A DNA stretch of 64,000 bases from Ectopseudomonas khazarica (GCF_004521985.1 NZ_SBHZ01000021.1:1-64000), one strand, 5' to 3'. Positions 42,849 through 51,595 are shown, numbered from the stretch's first letter. The notes: generated by a model not told the origin, from the letters alone. Made by a program: numbers and translations.

Positions 42849-43175
42849 CTAACCTTTGTGACGAAAGCAACTCGGAGAGTACAACTTGATGGACTCAATC
42901 AGCATCACCGAAATCCTTTCACCGGCAACGCAGACCAGCACCGCGCCGGCAAGGGCATCGATGAGCGCAGACCAAGAGTCAGCTGCATCGCCTTCGCGGG
43001 AGAATCGAACGTGAATGAGAGACTTGCATAAGAGATACACAGCGACGGGCCGGAGCAGCTGTGTTGGCGACAAAGAAACACCAGCTTGCAGCTGAATGGG
43101 GCCAGCGGTTATGGCGCGGTTGGGCCGCACGGTCTGGAGAGACTCACCATGCCAATCAAGGCTTGTCATTACCAT
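42849..43175 (-). CDS. Hypothetical small protein
   Basis: 108 residues; AAGGAGG lies 7 nt before the ATG at 43175. The C-terminal part is weakly hydrophobic (LIDALAGAVLVCVAGERISVMLIESIK). Just upstream, in another frame, the sequence reads TEVDPAELAESVKEADNGNDKP and stops over this start, which looks like the tail of a now-lost gene. No family recognised. Confidence 0.45.
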   Translation of the reverse strand: MVMTSLDWHGESLQTVRPNRAITAGPIQLQAGVSLSPTQLLRPVAVYLLCKSLIHVRFSREGDAADSWSALIDALAGAVLVCVAGERISVMLIESIKLYSPSCFRHKG

Positions 43176-43363
43176 TGTCGGCCTCCTTGACTGACTCGGC
43201 TAGTTCGGCAGGATCAACCTCGGTGCATGTGTAAGCCAAGCTTAATAAATTACAATAGTAATTATTTTTGACTCCTTTACCTAAGATTTAGCTTACTTTC
43301 CTCTTTGCACTTTGCGCCCCAAGCTCTTGAAAATATTGGTGGGAGAGAACACCCGCCAGCTAG

Positions 43364-43492
43364 TTATTTTACATTTCTACCGAATTGTTTAATGTGCTGC
43401 CCTTCAAGTTTGAGCCGCAGCTTATCCTGATTTCTCTTAAAGTCAGGATCACTCATCTTTTCTTTAAGTTCTTTTGGCAGTTTTGCGATCAT
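43364..43492 (-). CDS. Small basic ORF, translationally coupled
   Basis: 42 residues (starts MIAKLPKELKEKMSDPDF, ends GRNVK), basic and helical. Its ATG overlaps the stop of the upstream ORF as ATGA, which argues for real coding. Function unknown. Confidence 0.4.
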   Translation of the reverse strand: MIAKLPKELKEKMSDPDFKRNQDKLRLKLEGQHIKQFGRNVK

Positions 43493-43719
43493 TGAGTGAT
43501 CTCCAACTCACTAGAAGCTATCGCTGCCAACAACTTCTTCTGCTCTTCAGCATTCGCAGTAGCAAGCATCGATTGCCATTCTTTAGTCGTCTTCGTACGC
43601 TGTCCTCCCTGACCACCGCTCCCTTACCTGCCGGAGTCAGCCGTTGGCTTAAAGTAATGAGGTTTGGATTGAGTCCGCCCTTGCATCCACTCCCCTATGT
43701 GTTGCTTCCTTGCAATCAT
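43489..43719 (-). pseudogene. Interrupted 76-codon ORF
   Basis: Starts ATG at 43719 with GGGGGA 9 nt upstream and runs in one frame to 43489, but an in-frame TAA at codon 32 breaks it (…KPTADSGR-stop-GSGGQGGQRTKTTKEWQSML…). Both halves have coding-like composition and the downstream end is coupled to the 42-aa ORF. Best read as a recently inactivated gene. Confidence 0.4.
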
Positions 43720-43853
43720 TGTTAATCCCCCATGATTACAAATTTATCATCCGTGACGATTGGCTCATCCATGAGCCTTTACCCCTACCAGATAAACTTA
43801 TTATACCACAAATAAAACTATAAACATCGTATTACCTAGATTTATTTTATATT

Positions 43854-44276
43854 TTAGAAGCTACACTCTGCATTTTCTTCAACTATCTTATCTAGAACTT
43901 TTTTCCTGAGTTTCGGTTTCTTAGAGTAAATTCGTCTGCCATATGAATAGTAGTATTCAGTCAATTCAACACCAGACGATGACTCTTCTTCATCCTCACC
44001 CTCAACTTCTACTTCCTCTGGATTATAATCATTCTCTATCTTTTCCCAGACATCATATGCGACATGACAAAGTTTGGTTACATAGTCGTCATCTAGCTCT
44101 GAACTAAAACTACTCTGTGTTTCTTCTAGACATCCATCAACGACCCAGTACAGCAGCCTCCCAACTTTGTAACGATTCTCATACCCGCGACAATCAACAA
44201 GCAGATATATCGAAATATCTACAGCATCTCCATCTCTAACTACATCCACATAGTACCCATCAAACATATTACCCAT
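43854..44276 (-). CDS. Acidic hypothetical protein
   Basis: 140 residues, strongly acidic in the middle (PEEVEVEGEDEEESSSGVELTE) with a basic C-terminus (KKPKLRKKVLDKIVEE). AAGGAAAG precedes the start. High charge and AT-rich coding resemble small plasmid proteins or DNA mimics, but nothing specific can be claimed. Divergent from the XRE-like gene at 44468. Confidence 0.6.
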   Translation of the reverse strand: MGNMFDGYYVDVVRDGDAVDISIYLLVDCRGYENRYKVGRLLYWVVDGCLEETQSSFSSELDDDYVTKLCHVAYDVWEKIENDYNPEEVEVEGEDEEESSSGVELTEYYYSYGRRIYSKKPKLRKKVLDKIVEENAECSF

Positions 44277-44467
44277 AACACTCTTTCCTTGTAAGATTAG
44301 AACTTTAAATTAATTTATTAGTTCATACTTTTATTATATTGACGACATGCAATTTATGCAAATTTAGAACTACCAAGTTTCCGCCAAAAACGACCACCCT
44401 TCCTTTTTATTAAAATTCTTTGGGAAAGTGCTATATTTATGTCATCAATATTGTTGAGACGTAAACA

Positions 44468-44803
44468 ATGAGAACCAAACTGCTTAGAGAGATAAAGGAA
44501 CGCAGAGAAAAACTTGGCATCAAGACTTCAGCAATGTTGCTGCTTGCGGGTATCAAGCGTCAGCAATACGAGAAGATTGAGAAGTCAGGTAATCCAAGCC
44601 TTAGGACACTCGACAAGATCGTTGAGGGTCTCGATGCTGAGATGATGCTCATTCCCAAAGAGCACCTAGCAGCAGTCAGAACGCTGCTGAGCACCACGTC
44701 TTCAGTGCCGTTCAAATACGAGCCTAGAAAAATTACTCTTGAAGACTTTGACACAGAGGTAACAGACCCGTGGCCTCTCATTGAAGACGTCAAGAACCAA
44801 TAA
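44468..44803 (+). CDS. HTH (XRE-like) regulator
   Basis: 111 residues: REIKERREKLGIKTSAMLLLAGIKRQQYEKIEKSGNPSLRTLDKIVEGLDAEMMLIP has the length, LxxLA-type helix order and RTLDKIVEGLDAE tail of an XRE HTH. The C-terminal 40 residues are acidic. It may control the divergent acidic-protein gene; the shared region 44277-44467 contains the repeated ATGCAATTT/ATGCAAATTT motif (44348-44365). Confidence 0.65.
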   Translation: MRTKLLREIKERREKLGIKTSAMLLLAGIKRQQYEKIEKSGNPSLRTLDKIVEGLDAEMMLIPKEHLAAVRTLLSTTSSVPFKYEPRKITLEDFDTEVTDPWPLIEDVKNQ

Positions 44804-44820
44804 GCCCACCCCCGGCCCCA

Positions 44821-45195
44821 TTCAGCGGAGTTGGTGTTTGTCATCAACAGCCATTTTTGAGCCCAACCCTATCGCCCCCACAGTCTGGTTGCTGGATGGG
44901 CGGGTTTCTTTGATGACAATAAATCCTGGAGCCGGGAGTACCGTAGAAGTAGGACCACGGTCCACATTTCCCTGGCCTCTGCGTTGTACTCCAACCCTCT
45001 GACCTGGCTTTTTTAGACCACGGTCCATGACACAAGGATTTCCGGAAATGGGTGTATTTATGGGTGTCGATATGGGTGTGGCTTTGGTTCTCGGGTCATC
45101 CGCAGCGGCAGGGCTCGGTGGACCACGGTCCACATTTCCCTGGCCACCGCCCTATTCCCACGAACGCTGACCTGGCCTATTTGGACCATGGTCCA
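44821..45195. repeat. Non-coding module copy B (hairpin, two palindrome pairs, TGGGTGT iterons)
   Basis: Begins TTCAGCGGAGTTGGTGTTT. A perfect 10-bp inverted repeat (TTGTCATCAA 44838-44847, TTGATGACAA 44910-44919) encloses about 62 nt. Two palindrome pairs follow: 44952 and 45015, then 45118 and 45182, each pair 63-64 bp apart and the second member preceded by TGACCTGGC. Three TGGGTGT repeats at 45049, 45061 and 45073 lie between the pairs. No gene. Homologous to copy A at 42546-42790. Confidence 0.75.
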
Positions 45196-45203
45196 CGCCT
45201 CGA

Positions 45204-45563
45204 TCAGCTGGCTAACGGCACTTTTTGCAGCAGTCGAGCATCGTTCGCTGAGATGTCGATATCAGCGCGCAGGATACCTCGGCGCTTCAGCTGCTTGTGG
45301 TAGTCGTCGTTGCTCAGATCGCCCATCTGGCGGGCTCTAGATAGCGCATTCAGCTCTTCAACGGTGATCGCAACGCCATAATCAGTGCATACATATACAT
45401 CGACCTGGAGGTCCGATATCAGGTTGAATTTGCCGAGGAACTAGAACGCATTTTTCGGCACATTTTGAAGCGTCTTCCGTCCTTTCTTTCCGGCCCGTCA
45501 GCACGTTCGCTGCGGGATTGACATCGCGGGCCGCTTGGATCACTAGGTAGTCATCATCACCTG
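45204..45563 (-). pseudogene. Decayed coding remnant
   Basis: Minus strand, the last 79 codons before the TGA at 45204 read as a good protein (…FLGKFNLISDLQVDVYVCTDYG…LSNDDYHKQLKRRGILRADIDIS…), but a TAG at 45441-45443 and a frameshift near 45490 break it from GDDDYLVIQAARDVNPAANVLTGRK further upstream. LSNDDYHKQLKRRGIL resembles phage portal-type proteins, which is only a guess. Confidence 0.5.
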
Positions 45564-46040
45564 TGATTCCGTGCCGCTACTGATGCGCCTTTGCATTGCA
45601 AAATCTAATTCAAGAGCCTCAATAACGCCGCGAGCCACGCCGGCTGCTTCACCAAAACTAAAGGCGCCAGACAGCAGCCGCCAGGGAAGTAACCGACAGT
45701 TTCGATCACCACGTTTCCTTAGCGCCCGCGCAACATGTCGATTAGCTGTCGAGCGTCGACAACCCCTCTTTTTCCCTTTTCAGTCATCGACATGTCATTA
45801 ACATCCAGCATCAAGTCATCTTCGCTTAAGATGGCGATTGCATATTTTCCCTGGAACTATCCCTACAATAGCCCATCGAATATAATATATAGAATAATCA
45901 TTAAGTGTGGGTTATTTTGTGACAAATAAAATACCCCACCAAGAATAATGGAATAAACCAGGCGGGGCGTTACAGTGTTGCTTGCAGAGTGCAAGGGCTC
46001 TTTACCACCCTTACACCATTATTATATCATATATTTTATA
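45564..46040. other. Gene-poor stretch
   Basis: Contains minus-strand fragments with coding character (e.g. SEDDLMLDVNDMSMTEKGKRGVVDARQLIDML, ending at a TAA near 45720) but no start or ribosome site, then AT-rich DNA. Best read as further decay of the 45.2-45.6 kb remnant plus the 3' side of the replication helicase gene. Confidence 0.4.
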
Positions 46041-48518
46041 CTATTTATTGATAATAGTGCTTCCTTCCTCTTTTTCTTTCAACCTTTTCAACGCATTTTC
46101 GTTAATTATCAGTATTGGCAGATCGTTAAAAGCTTTTACAAGATTTTTTCCATTCACCAGCTCTTTATAGCGCCGTCTGTCAATGTACGAAATAATGCGT
46201 AGAAATGCGGGTTTCGACAGCTTGTACGCCCATGCGCCTTCGTTTCTAATTCTGACTTTCGACAATCCTACTGACTTGAGCACAGCGTTGATGGTCGCGT
46301 TGATCTCGTTTGCAGTTTTGCATTTAGCGTTCTTTGTCAAAATTCCGTAACCGATCAGCGAGTCCTTATTCCTTACGGCTAATTCAGCAGCCTGTTTCAT
46401 TGCTATGTCAGTAAGAATTTCATCTCCATTGTCCATCCCTAAAGCATCCATAAATCTGGTATAGAAAGCTCTACGACCGGCAAGCGATCTGTAATCTCTG
46501 CCTCTTTCATTTTCCGCATACTCAGCAAACATGTGGAAATCCAAGTTGTTAAGCAAGCAGCAACGAGCATTCAAAAACTTTGCAGCGCCGCTTCCCTCTT
46601 TGTAAAATGCAATATCATCCTCATTCAAGTCTGCGACGCTTTTTCCAAGCATTTCAGCAGCCGAAAGAGCATCGTTATGGAATCTCTGCTCTTCGCTTGT
46701 TTCTTCTACGCAAGCTTCGAAATTTGCTGTGTTAACGATTTCTTTTGCAGCCATTATGGTTGACTTAATGACGTATTCTTTTACTGCGCGCTTTTCGCTC
46801 TGAAACGTCGTGAAAGCAATTTCGTCAGCAGCGGATGGCTCGATTCTGGTTACCTTATAACCATCAAAGTTCAGACTCAGAGCAAGATTGGTGCGGAAGT
46901 TATTTTTTTCTTTCGCGTCATTTTTGTAAAAAGGCAAAGCAATACTGTCAAACAGATGATCATCACTGGCAAAAAGCTCATTGATCAGACTTTCTTTGTC
47001 GAGCTGAATGCGCACCTGGCGAGAAACGCCAACAACAACCTTGTTATTGGTACGGTCGCGACGAGTGAATTGCTTAGCGTCGTCAATACCGATGACACCG
47101 AAGAATAGACAATAATGCGTATCGAAATGCTTTTCTACGATACTGATTGATGATTGCATCGACGGGCTGTAAACCAAGGCATCATACTTTTTAATTTCAG
47201 CATTTGGATTTTTAAAGAAATCTTCCACTGCCGAACGACTGCGTGTTTTCTGAGTAACCAGCAGCACTTTCTTCTGTTGCTTTGAGATGTATGAATCCAT
47301 GGCTTCGGCTTCTTTTCTGCTGTCGAGCCCGATCATTAGCTTTTTGCCTGCCGCTACATCATCAATGATCATGCGCTGAGCTGTATGCACTTCAGCGAGA
47401 GCAATTTCATTACTTGAATTATCAACAGAACCCCTTGTGAAATGAATTTTCTTTCCAGCCAAGGCAACGAATTTCATTAATATATTACTTATAAAAGCAT
47501 CGGCAATTAGAACAAGACGCGCCCCTTTGATCAGCTTTAGCAGCTCGTGGAACACGCCACGGCGGTCGCCTTTAAATCCTTTTTGCAGGATGTGTGCAAT
47601 CACCTGCGACCCCTCGTCAATAATCAACACATCGCTCGTTTCGGTATGCAGCTTAAAACGCTGCTGGTTAGCCGAATTAACTACGAGAGATAGGCTGTCG
47701 AGCTTGTCTTCATTACCCACTATCTTCGTGTCACTGTAGTTGTCGCAGATGTCATCGAATGAACTAGAAATCGCGACCCTGTGAGTTAGAATAGTTGTTT
47801 TCTTAGCATCAGCCTTAGCTTTCAGAATGATTGGACGGATAGCGTGCTGGGTTTTACCAAATCCCAGGCCTGCTTCAAGGACGTGAATACCGCCTTCTGC
47901 ATAGATTTTATCTGCGTATGCCAATAGCTCTGCTGTAGCTTCTGGCCCTGGACGGTTAGCGCTCAGCCTGCTTGTAATAATTTGGTCACTTGATGTGACT
48001 TGCTTCAGGCGCTGGAGGTTGATGATGTCGTTATCCAACACTTTATCGAGAAGCTCTAGCGCTGAGTCAGAGTCGTAACCAGCTGCTTGGGCAACGATTT
48101 TTTGAGCATGCTCTCTTTCTATAGAGAATGGGACTTCACGAGCAACGCTCATTACGAAGCGCTTGATATCGATCTGAGCGCCAATTTCTGCTGCGAATTT
48201 TTCCAGTTCGTAACTAGAGTAACCAGACAAACTGGCGAGACATACGCTTTCTTCAGGAGCAGACTCATTGACAAAGAGAACACCAGCTTTAGCCGATTGC
48301 GCGATCTGAACTCGCTCAGCATACGTTCCAGCAGTAACACATACGATTACTGTTTTATTTTCTTCTTTGTAGAACCTGACAACATTTTCTAAATTTTCTG
48401 GCCGTGCCTTTTTTACTTCGTATTCAAGCCTAAAATCTTCACTAGCGACAAAAACGTATTTCGTTTTTATATCATTAGCCTCATGCTCCAGCTTGGTGTT
48501 TTTGTAAAGAATGTTCAT
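46041..48518 (-). CDS. Large replication-type helicase (origin-binding/CyRepA-like)
   Basis: 825 residues, lysine-rich, AT-rich coding. Walker A EAGLGFGKT (215-223), then TTILTHRVAISSSFDDIC (motif Ia type), Walker B LIIDEGSQV (299-306) and a motif V/VI region around YSPSMQSSISIVEKHFDTHY and IGIDDAKQFTRRDRTNN. The THR-x-A and Q-x-x-x-R-x-R layout is that of origin-binding SF2 helicases and CyRepA-like plasmid replication proteins. The N-terminal 200 and C-terminal 250 residues have no clear domain. It is the best candidate replication protein of the element; the upstream inverted repeats at 48656-48717 would be its operator or origin. Confidence 0.6.
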   Translation of the reverse strand: MNILYKNTKLEHEANDIKTKYVFVASEDFRLEYEVKKARPENLENVVRFYKEENKTVIVCVTAGTYAERVQIAQSAKAGVLFVNESAPEESVCLASLSGYSSYELEKFAAEIGAQIDIKRFVMSVAREVPFSIEREHAQKIVAQAAGYDSDSALELLDKVLDNDIINLQRLKQVTSSDQIITSRLSANRPGPEATAELLAYADKIYAEGGIHVLEAGLGFGKTQHAIRPIILKAKADAKKTTILTHRVAISSSFDDICDNYSDTKIVGNEDKLDSLSLVVNSANQQRFKLHTETSDVLIIDEGSQVIAHILQKGFKGDRRGVFHELLKLIKGARLVLIADAFISNILMKFVALAGKKIHFTRGSVDNSSNEIALAEVHTAQRMIIDDVAAGKKLMIGLDSRKEAEAMDSYISKQQKKVLLVTQKTRSRSAVEDFFKNPNAEIKKYDALVYSPSMQSSISIVEKHFDTHYCLFFGVIGIDDAKQFTRRDRTNNKVVVGVSRQVRIQLDKESLINELFASDDHLFDSIALPFYKNDAKEKNNFRTNLALSLNFDGYKVTRIEPSAADEIAFTTFQSEKRAVKEYVIKSTIMAAKEIVNTANFEACVEETSEEQRFHNDALSAAEMLGKSVADLNEDDIAFYKEGSGAAKFLNARCCLLNNLDFHMFAEYAENERGRDYRSLAGRRAFYTRFMDALGMDNGDEILTDIAMKQAAELAVRNKDSLIGYGILTKNAKCKTANEINATINAVLKSVGLSKVRIRNEGAWAYKLSKPAFLRIISYIDRRRYKELVNGKNLVKAFNDLPILIINENALKRLKEKEEGSTIINK

Positions 48519-48655
48519 TTGAATACCTTTATAATTATTACGCTCTGCAAGCGCGTGCTTATTTGCACATTTTTATAATAACACCATTTTTTAACTCTTA
48601 AACGTTAAATCCAAAAAAGTGCAAATATTTTTAAAAAATTAAATTGTCAATAGCA

Positions 48656-48717
48656 TTGACCAGCTGACCAAAAGTCGTGTTTATTTATATATAAAATTTA
48701 ACTTCTGGTCAGACCGA
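48656..48717. promoter_or_regulatory. Inverted-repeat operator/origin-like site upstream of the replication helicase
   Basis: TTGACCA-GC-TGACCAAAAG (48657-48673) faces CTTCTGGTCAGACC (48702-48715) across an AT-only core (TTATTTATATATAAAATTTAA). The arms CTGACCAAAAG and CTTCTGGTCAG match at 10 of 11 bp. The rest of 48519-48922 holds a TATAAT at 48883-48888 reading rightward into the HTH gene, flanked by ACACTA/TAGTGT, and no gene. Confidence 0.55.
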
Positions 48718-48922
48718 CAATCACATTTACAAAAACAGCCTTTGGCTAAATTAGCCAGCGGTTGTGTCCTGACCTCTCTGCCAGATAACCACTATCAGTG
48801 GCCCCTTTCAGCGCAGCTGGTTAAAGCGATGCAAAATATTTATAAAGAACTTAACCATAACAATAACACACTACTTTTATGCTATAATAGTGTTATGGAC
48901 AAGTACAAAAAGAATAATAAAA

Positions 48923-49447
48923 ATGCGCATTGTTAAAGAGCAAGTAAACACAAGAACAGCAGAATACGTTAGCGAATCACAAGCGGCAGCAATGCTCCAG
49001 CTTGCAGTAGGAACGCTGAGAAATCTTCGAACAGTTAAATCGAATGGAAAGCCTATTCCGCACATCAAACAGGGCGGAAAGATCTTTTATAAGAGAGACG
49101 ACGTAATCGCGTACAAAGACAAGCCGAAAGCCCGTCTGGAGCATGAGTACCCACGCATTCCAATTCTTTTCAAAGAAGCTCCTCTTCCTGATCTTGATCT
49201 ACAAGCAAAGCTCACGACAGCAGAAGCTGCCCTTGCTTTCAGTATTTCTAAAGCATCACTGCAAATTTGGCGCTCCAAGCGCCAGTTCCTTGGTGTTCTG
49301 CCGTTCCTTACCGATGGCCATGCAATCCATTACAAGGCCGGTGATCTCGCAACCTTCGTCCATAAAGGCCGCGAATACTGGAAAGCCCGATCCATCGAGC
49401 TTGGCATCCAATTCCAGCCCCATCACAGGTCAGGGAGAGCTGCCTGA
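48923..49447 (+). CDS. Double-HTH (excisionase/AlpA-like) DNA-binding protein
   Basis: 174 residues from the ATG at 48923. Two tandem winged-HTH-like units: YVSESQAAAMLQLAVGTLRNLRTVKSNGKPIPHIKQGGKIFYKRDDVIAYKDK, and LTTAEAALAFSISKASLQIWRSKRQFLGVLPFLTDGHAIHYKAGDLATFVHKG. Both end with the wing pattern of MerR/excisionase proteins. It is first in a plus-strand run to MvaT and divergent from the replication helicase. A 13-codon ORF (ATG at 48895) overlaps its start and might be a leader. Role as partition or copy-control protein is a guess. Confidence 0.65.
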   Translation: MRIVKEQVNTRTAEYVSESQAAAMLQLAVGTLRNLRTVKSNGKPIPHIKQGGKIFYKRDDVIAYKDKPKARLEHEYPRIPILFKEAPLPDLDLQAKLTTAEAALAFSISKASLQIWRSKRQFLGVLPFLTDGHAIHYKAGDLATFVHKGREYWKARSIELGIQFQPHHRSGRAA

Positions 49448-49494
49448 CAGCTCCATTGTCATCCTTGACATTCCCTTCCAAAGGGCCAAATATT

Positions 49495-50505
49495 ATGCCG
49501 GAAAATATAGAAAATGTCAAGGTAATTCACATGGATGACGCTCCGTCAAGGAAAAAATCTCAAGGCCGCCCCGCTCTCAGTCCGCTCGAAAAGCAGCGCC
49601 GGCTGGTGGCCCGCTTGCATGAGAACACCATGGAGCTTGAGCAGGAGATCGAAGGCCTCTCCGGCTACTCGACAGAAGAAGACGAACTCCAGCGTCATCT
49701 CCTCCTCAGTACATTCATGCAACGCATGTCTTTCGCCCGTGAAGCCGCGAAATTCGAGCACCAGGGCAAGAGCGACGAAGCAAAGGCTGTACGCCAGAAG
49801 CTCAATCTCTTTCGGCCATTAGGCATGACTGAAGAGGTGTGGAATGCGCTGCCCGATTCCGAAAAAAAGCTGGCTCCAGGCAAGCCCAAAATGCCCAAGG
49901 AACTAGAGCTAGCTCGCATCGAGATCGAGCGAGACGACGAGCTTCAGAAGCTGCGCGAGATGGAAGCGGAAGCCGGTGAAGAGCAGACTCACATCGAAAC
50001 CCTGCGCGCCAGATTCGGCAAGACAGCGGTTGGCCGACCTGGCAAAGACATGCTCGGCACGCTGGACAAGCAAATGCACATTGCGATCTACAAGCGCCGA
50101 GATCTCGATCCTGAACGAGAGCAGAAAGAGTCTGGCCGACCGCAAAAGTCATATGAAGAACGCTACGCATACTTCACCAGCATAATCGACCATTGCAGAT
50201 CTGAAATCGCTAAAGGCGAAAGCGACCTCGACCTACTTCAGCTCCAGCAGCGCTACGTCAAACGCCTGCGTGACAAAGCCACCCGCCTCCGCATTCAGAT
50301 CAACAACAAAAACAGCCCGCAGCTCGTTACCCTCAAGCTGGATCTCGCGGTTATCGAAGAGCAAATCAAGGTAGAGACCGGCTTGCTCAGCGATTTCAAA
50401 GCAACACAAGCCGACTTAAGCGACTCTCAGCTACAATCCCGCCGCACCGCCGTAGAAAAGAAAATCAAAGCCTTCGACTCACTCGAATTCACCACCGACC
50501 ATTAA
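49495..50505 (+). CDS. Coiled-coil hypothetical protein
   Basis: 336 residues from the ATG at 49495 (AAGGGCC about 8 nt upstream; the longer TTG-started frame overlaps the previous gene's region). Highly charged with heptad-like helices across most of its length, an ALSPLEKQRRLVARL segment near the N-terminus, and a repeated GRPGKDM / GRPQKSYEERYAYF motif. No enzyme motif. Possibly a structural or DNA-organising backbone protein; its position just before mvaT suggests a shared operon. Confidence 0.6.
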   Translation: MPENIENVKVIHMDDAPSRKKSQGRPALSPLEKQRRLVARLHENTMELEQEIEGLSGYSTEEDELQRHLLLSTFMQRMSFAREAAKFEHQGKSDEAKAVRQKLNLFRPLGMTEEVWNALPDSEKKLAPGKPKMPKELELARIEIERDDELQKLREMEAEAGEEQTHIETLRARFGKTAVGRPGKDMLGTLDKQMHIAIYKRRDLDPEREQKESGRPQKSYEERYAYFTSIIDHCRSEIAKGESDLDLLQLQQRYVKRLRDKATRLRIQINNKNSPQLVTLKLDLAVIEEQIKVETGLLSDFKATQADLSDSQLQSRRTAVEKKIKAFDSLEFTTDH

Positions 50506-50524
50506 AAAATTTGGGGACAAAACA

Positions 50525-50881
50525 ATGAGCAAACTCGCAGAATTCAAAGCGCTTGAAGCACAGCTCGCTGAGCAGCTGAAGCAGCTCGATGCGATGAAGA
50601 ACGATAACGAGCTGAAGAAAGAGATTGAGTTCGAGCAAAAGCTGCGTGGCTTGCTCGCTGAGTACAGCTTCTCGCTGCGTGAAATAAAGCTCATCTTGGA
50701 CCCACATGCTCGTCCAGATCGCGCTCCAGCAGCAGCTGGCCAGCGCAAAGAACGCGCTGTAAAGGTTTACATTAATCCGAACAACGGAGAGCGCGTCGAG
50801 ACCAAGGGTGGGAACCACAAGGTGCTGAAAGCCTGGAAAGAGCAGTACGGTGCTGAGGCTGTGGAATCCTGGGTGCAGTAA
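50525..50881 (+). CDS. MvaT/MvaU-family H-NS-like silencer
   Basis: 118 residues. The N-terminal coiled-coil (MSKLAEFKALEAQLAEQLKQLD, LKKEIEFEQKLRGLLAEYSFSLREIKLILDP) and C-terminal DNA-binding part (KVYINPNNGERVETKGGNHKVLKAWKEQYGAEAVESW) match MvaT and MvaU nearly motif for motif, including GGNHKxLKxWK, which inserts into the minor groove of AT-rich DNA. Such element-borne copies (as on some Pseudomonas plasmids) help quiet incoming AT-rich DNA and join host MvaT filaments. A GGGG site precedes the ATG. Confidence 0.92.
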   Translation: MSKLAEFKALEAQLAEQLKQLDAMKNDNELKKEIEFEQKLRGLLAEYSFSLREIKLILDPHARPDRAPAAAGQRKERAVKVYINPNNGERVETKGGNHKVLKAWKEQYGAEAVESWVQ

Positions 50882-50981
50882 TCCGAATTCAGAGAGCCTA
50901 GTAATCTCTAGGCTCTTATCCATTTGAACTGCTTATATAATTAAATAACAAATAGAGAGCAGCCAACCAAAGGCTGAAGTC

Positions 50982-51557
50982 ATGAGCAATTCGCAGCTCC
51001 ACCCGCAAGGTTGGATTTCCGTCGGAATTGATCCGCAACAGGAAAATCGGGCAAAACAACTCCGAGCCCGACGCGATCTCCAGTACAAAAATATCTTTAT
51101 CGAGGCCGATTCCGATTTACGATGGGTAGGAGACCTCGGGGAATGGGTATTTAAATCTTGGATTAGCCATGCAGGCATCCCAGGTTTCGAATGGATACTC
51201 GATAACGCAGCCGGCCAGCCGGATTTTATAAGCCCGTTAAATGTTCGTATCGGCGTGAAGACGGTGAAGCGCAAGAAACCACCTCGTGAGGGCTATACCG
51301 CGCAGATCACAGCCCGACACGCAGAGGAACCTATAGACCACTTTTTCTTCATGACTTACGACTTCAATCAGCGTCGCATGTGGTTGCTGGGCGGGATAGA
51401 TCGAGATAGTTTCATGGAAGGGGCGCGTTTTTATGGATCTGGCGAGTGGGTACACGATAATTACCAGGTCCGAGAAAAACACGGCATTTTCAATATCGAC
51501 GTAGCTAAGCTCATCCAACCTGAGCCTTGGTTAAGTTTAGTCACTCAACCCAAATGA
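50982..51557 (+). CDS. Hypothetical protein with nuclease-like core
   Basis: 191 residues. DLGEWVFKSWI (helical E), GQPDFISPLNVRIGVKTVKRKKP (D…VK) fits a PD-(D/E)XK arrangement with the usual E of ExK replaced by V, so activity is doubtful. No family recognised. It ends just before a terminator shared with the convergent restriction gene. Confidence 0.55.
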   Translation: MSNSQLHPQGWISVGIDPQQENRAKQLRARRDLQYKNIFIEADSDLRWVGDLGEWVFKSWISHAGIPGFEWILDNAAGQPDFISPLNVRIGVKTVKRKKPPREGYTAQITARHAEEPIDHFFFMTYDFNQRRMWLLGGIDRDSFMEGARFYGSGEWVHDNYQVREKHGIFNIDVAKLIQPEPWLSLVTQPK

Positions 51558-51559
51558 AA

Positions 51560-51580
51560 AGCCCGGCAAATTGCCGGGCT
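51560..51580 (-). terminator. Terminator between convergent genes
   Basis: Stem AGCCCGGC/GCCGGGCT (51560-51567 and 51573-51580), loop AAATT. The T-run (TTTT) is on the minus-strand side, so it mainly serves the restriction endonuclease operon, but it also lies 2 bp after the 191-aa gene. Confidence 0.8.
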
Positions 51581-51595
51581 CCCAATAATTCCTTA

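Noticed and set aside
48742..48936. Plus-strand 64-codon ORF before the double-HTH gene
   Set aside because: It crosses the promoter and TATAAT box of the HTH gene; at most its last 13 codons (from ATG at 48895) could be a leader.
50982..51557. An active PD-(D/E)XK nuclease
   Set aside because: The E of ExK is V, so only a nuclease-like fold is suggested, not activity.
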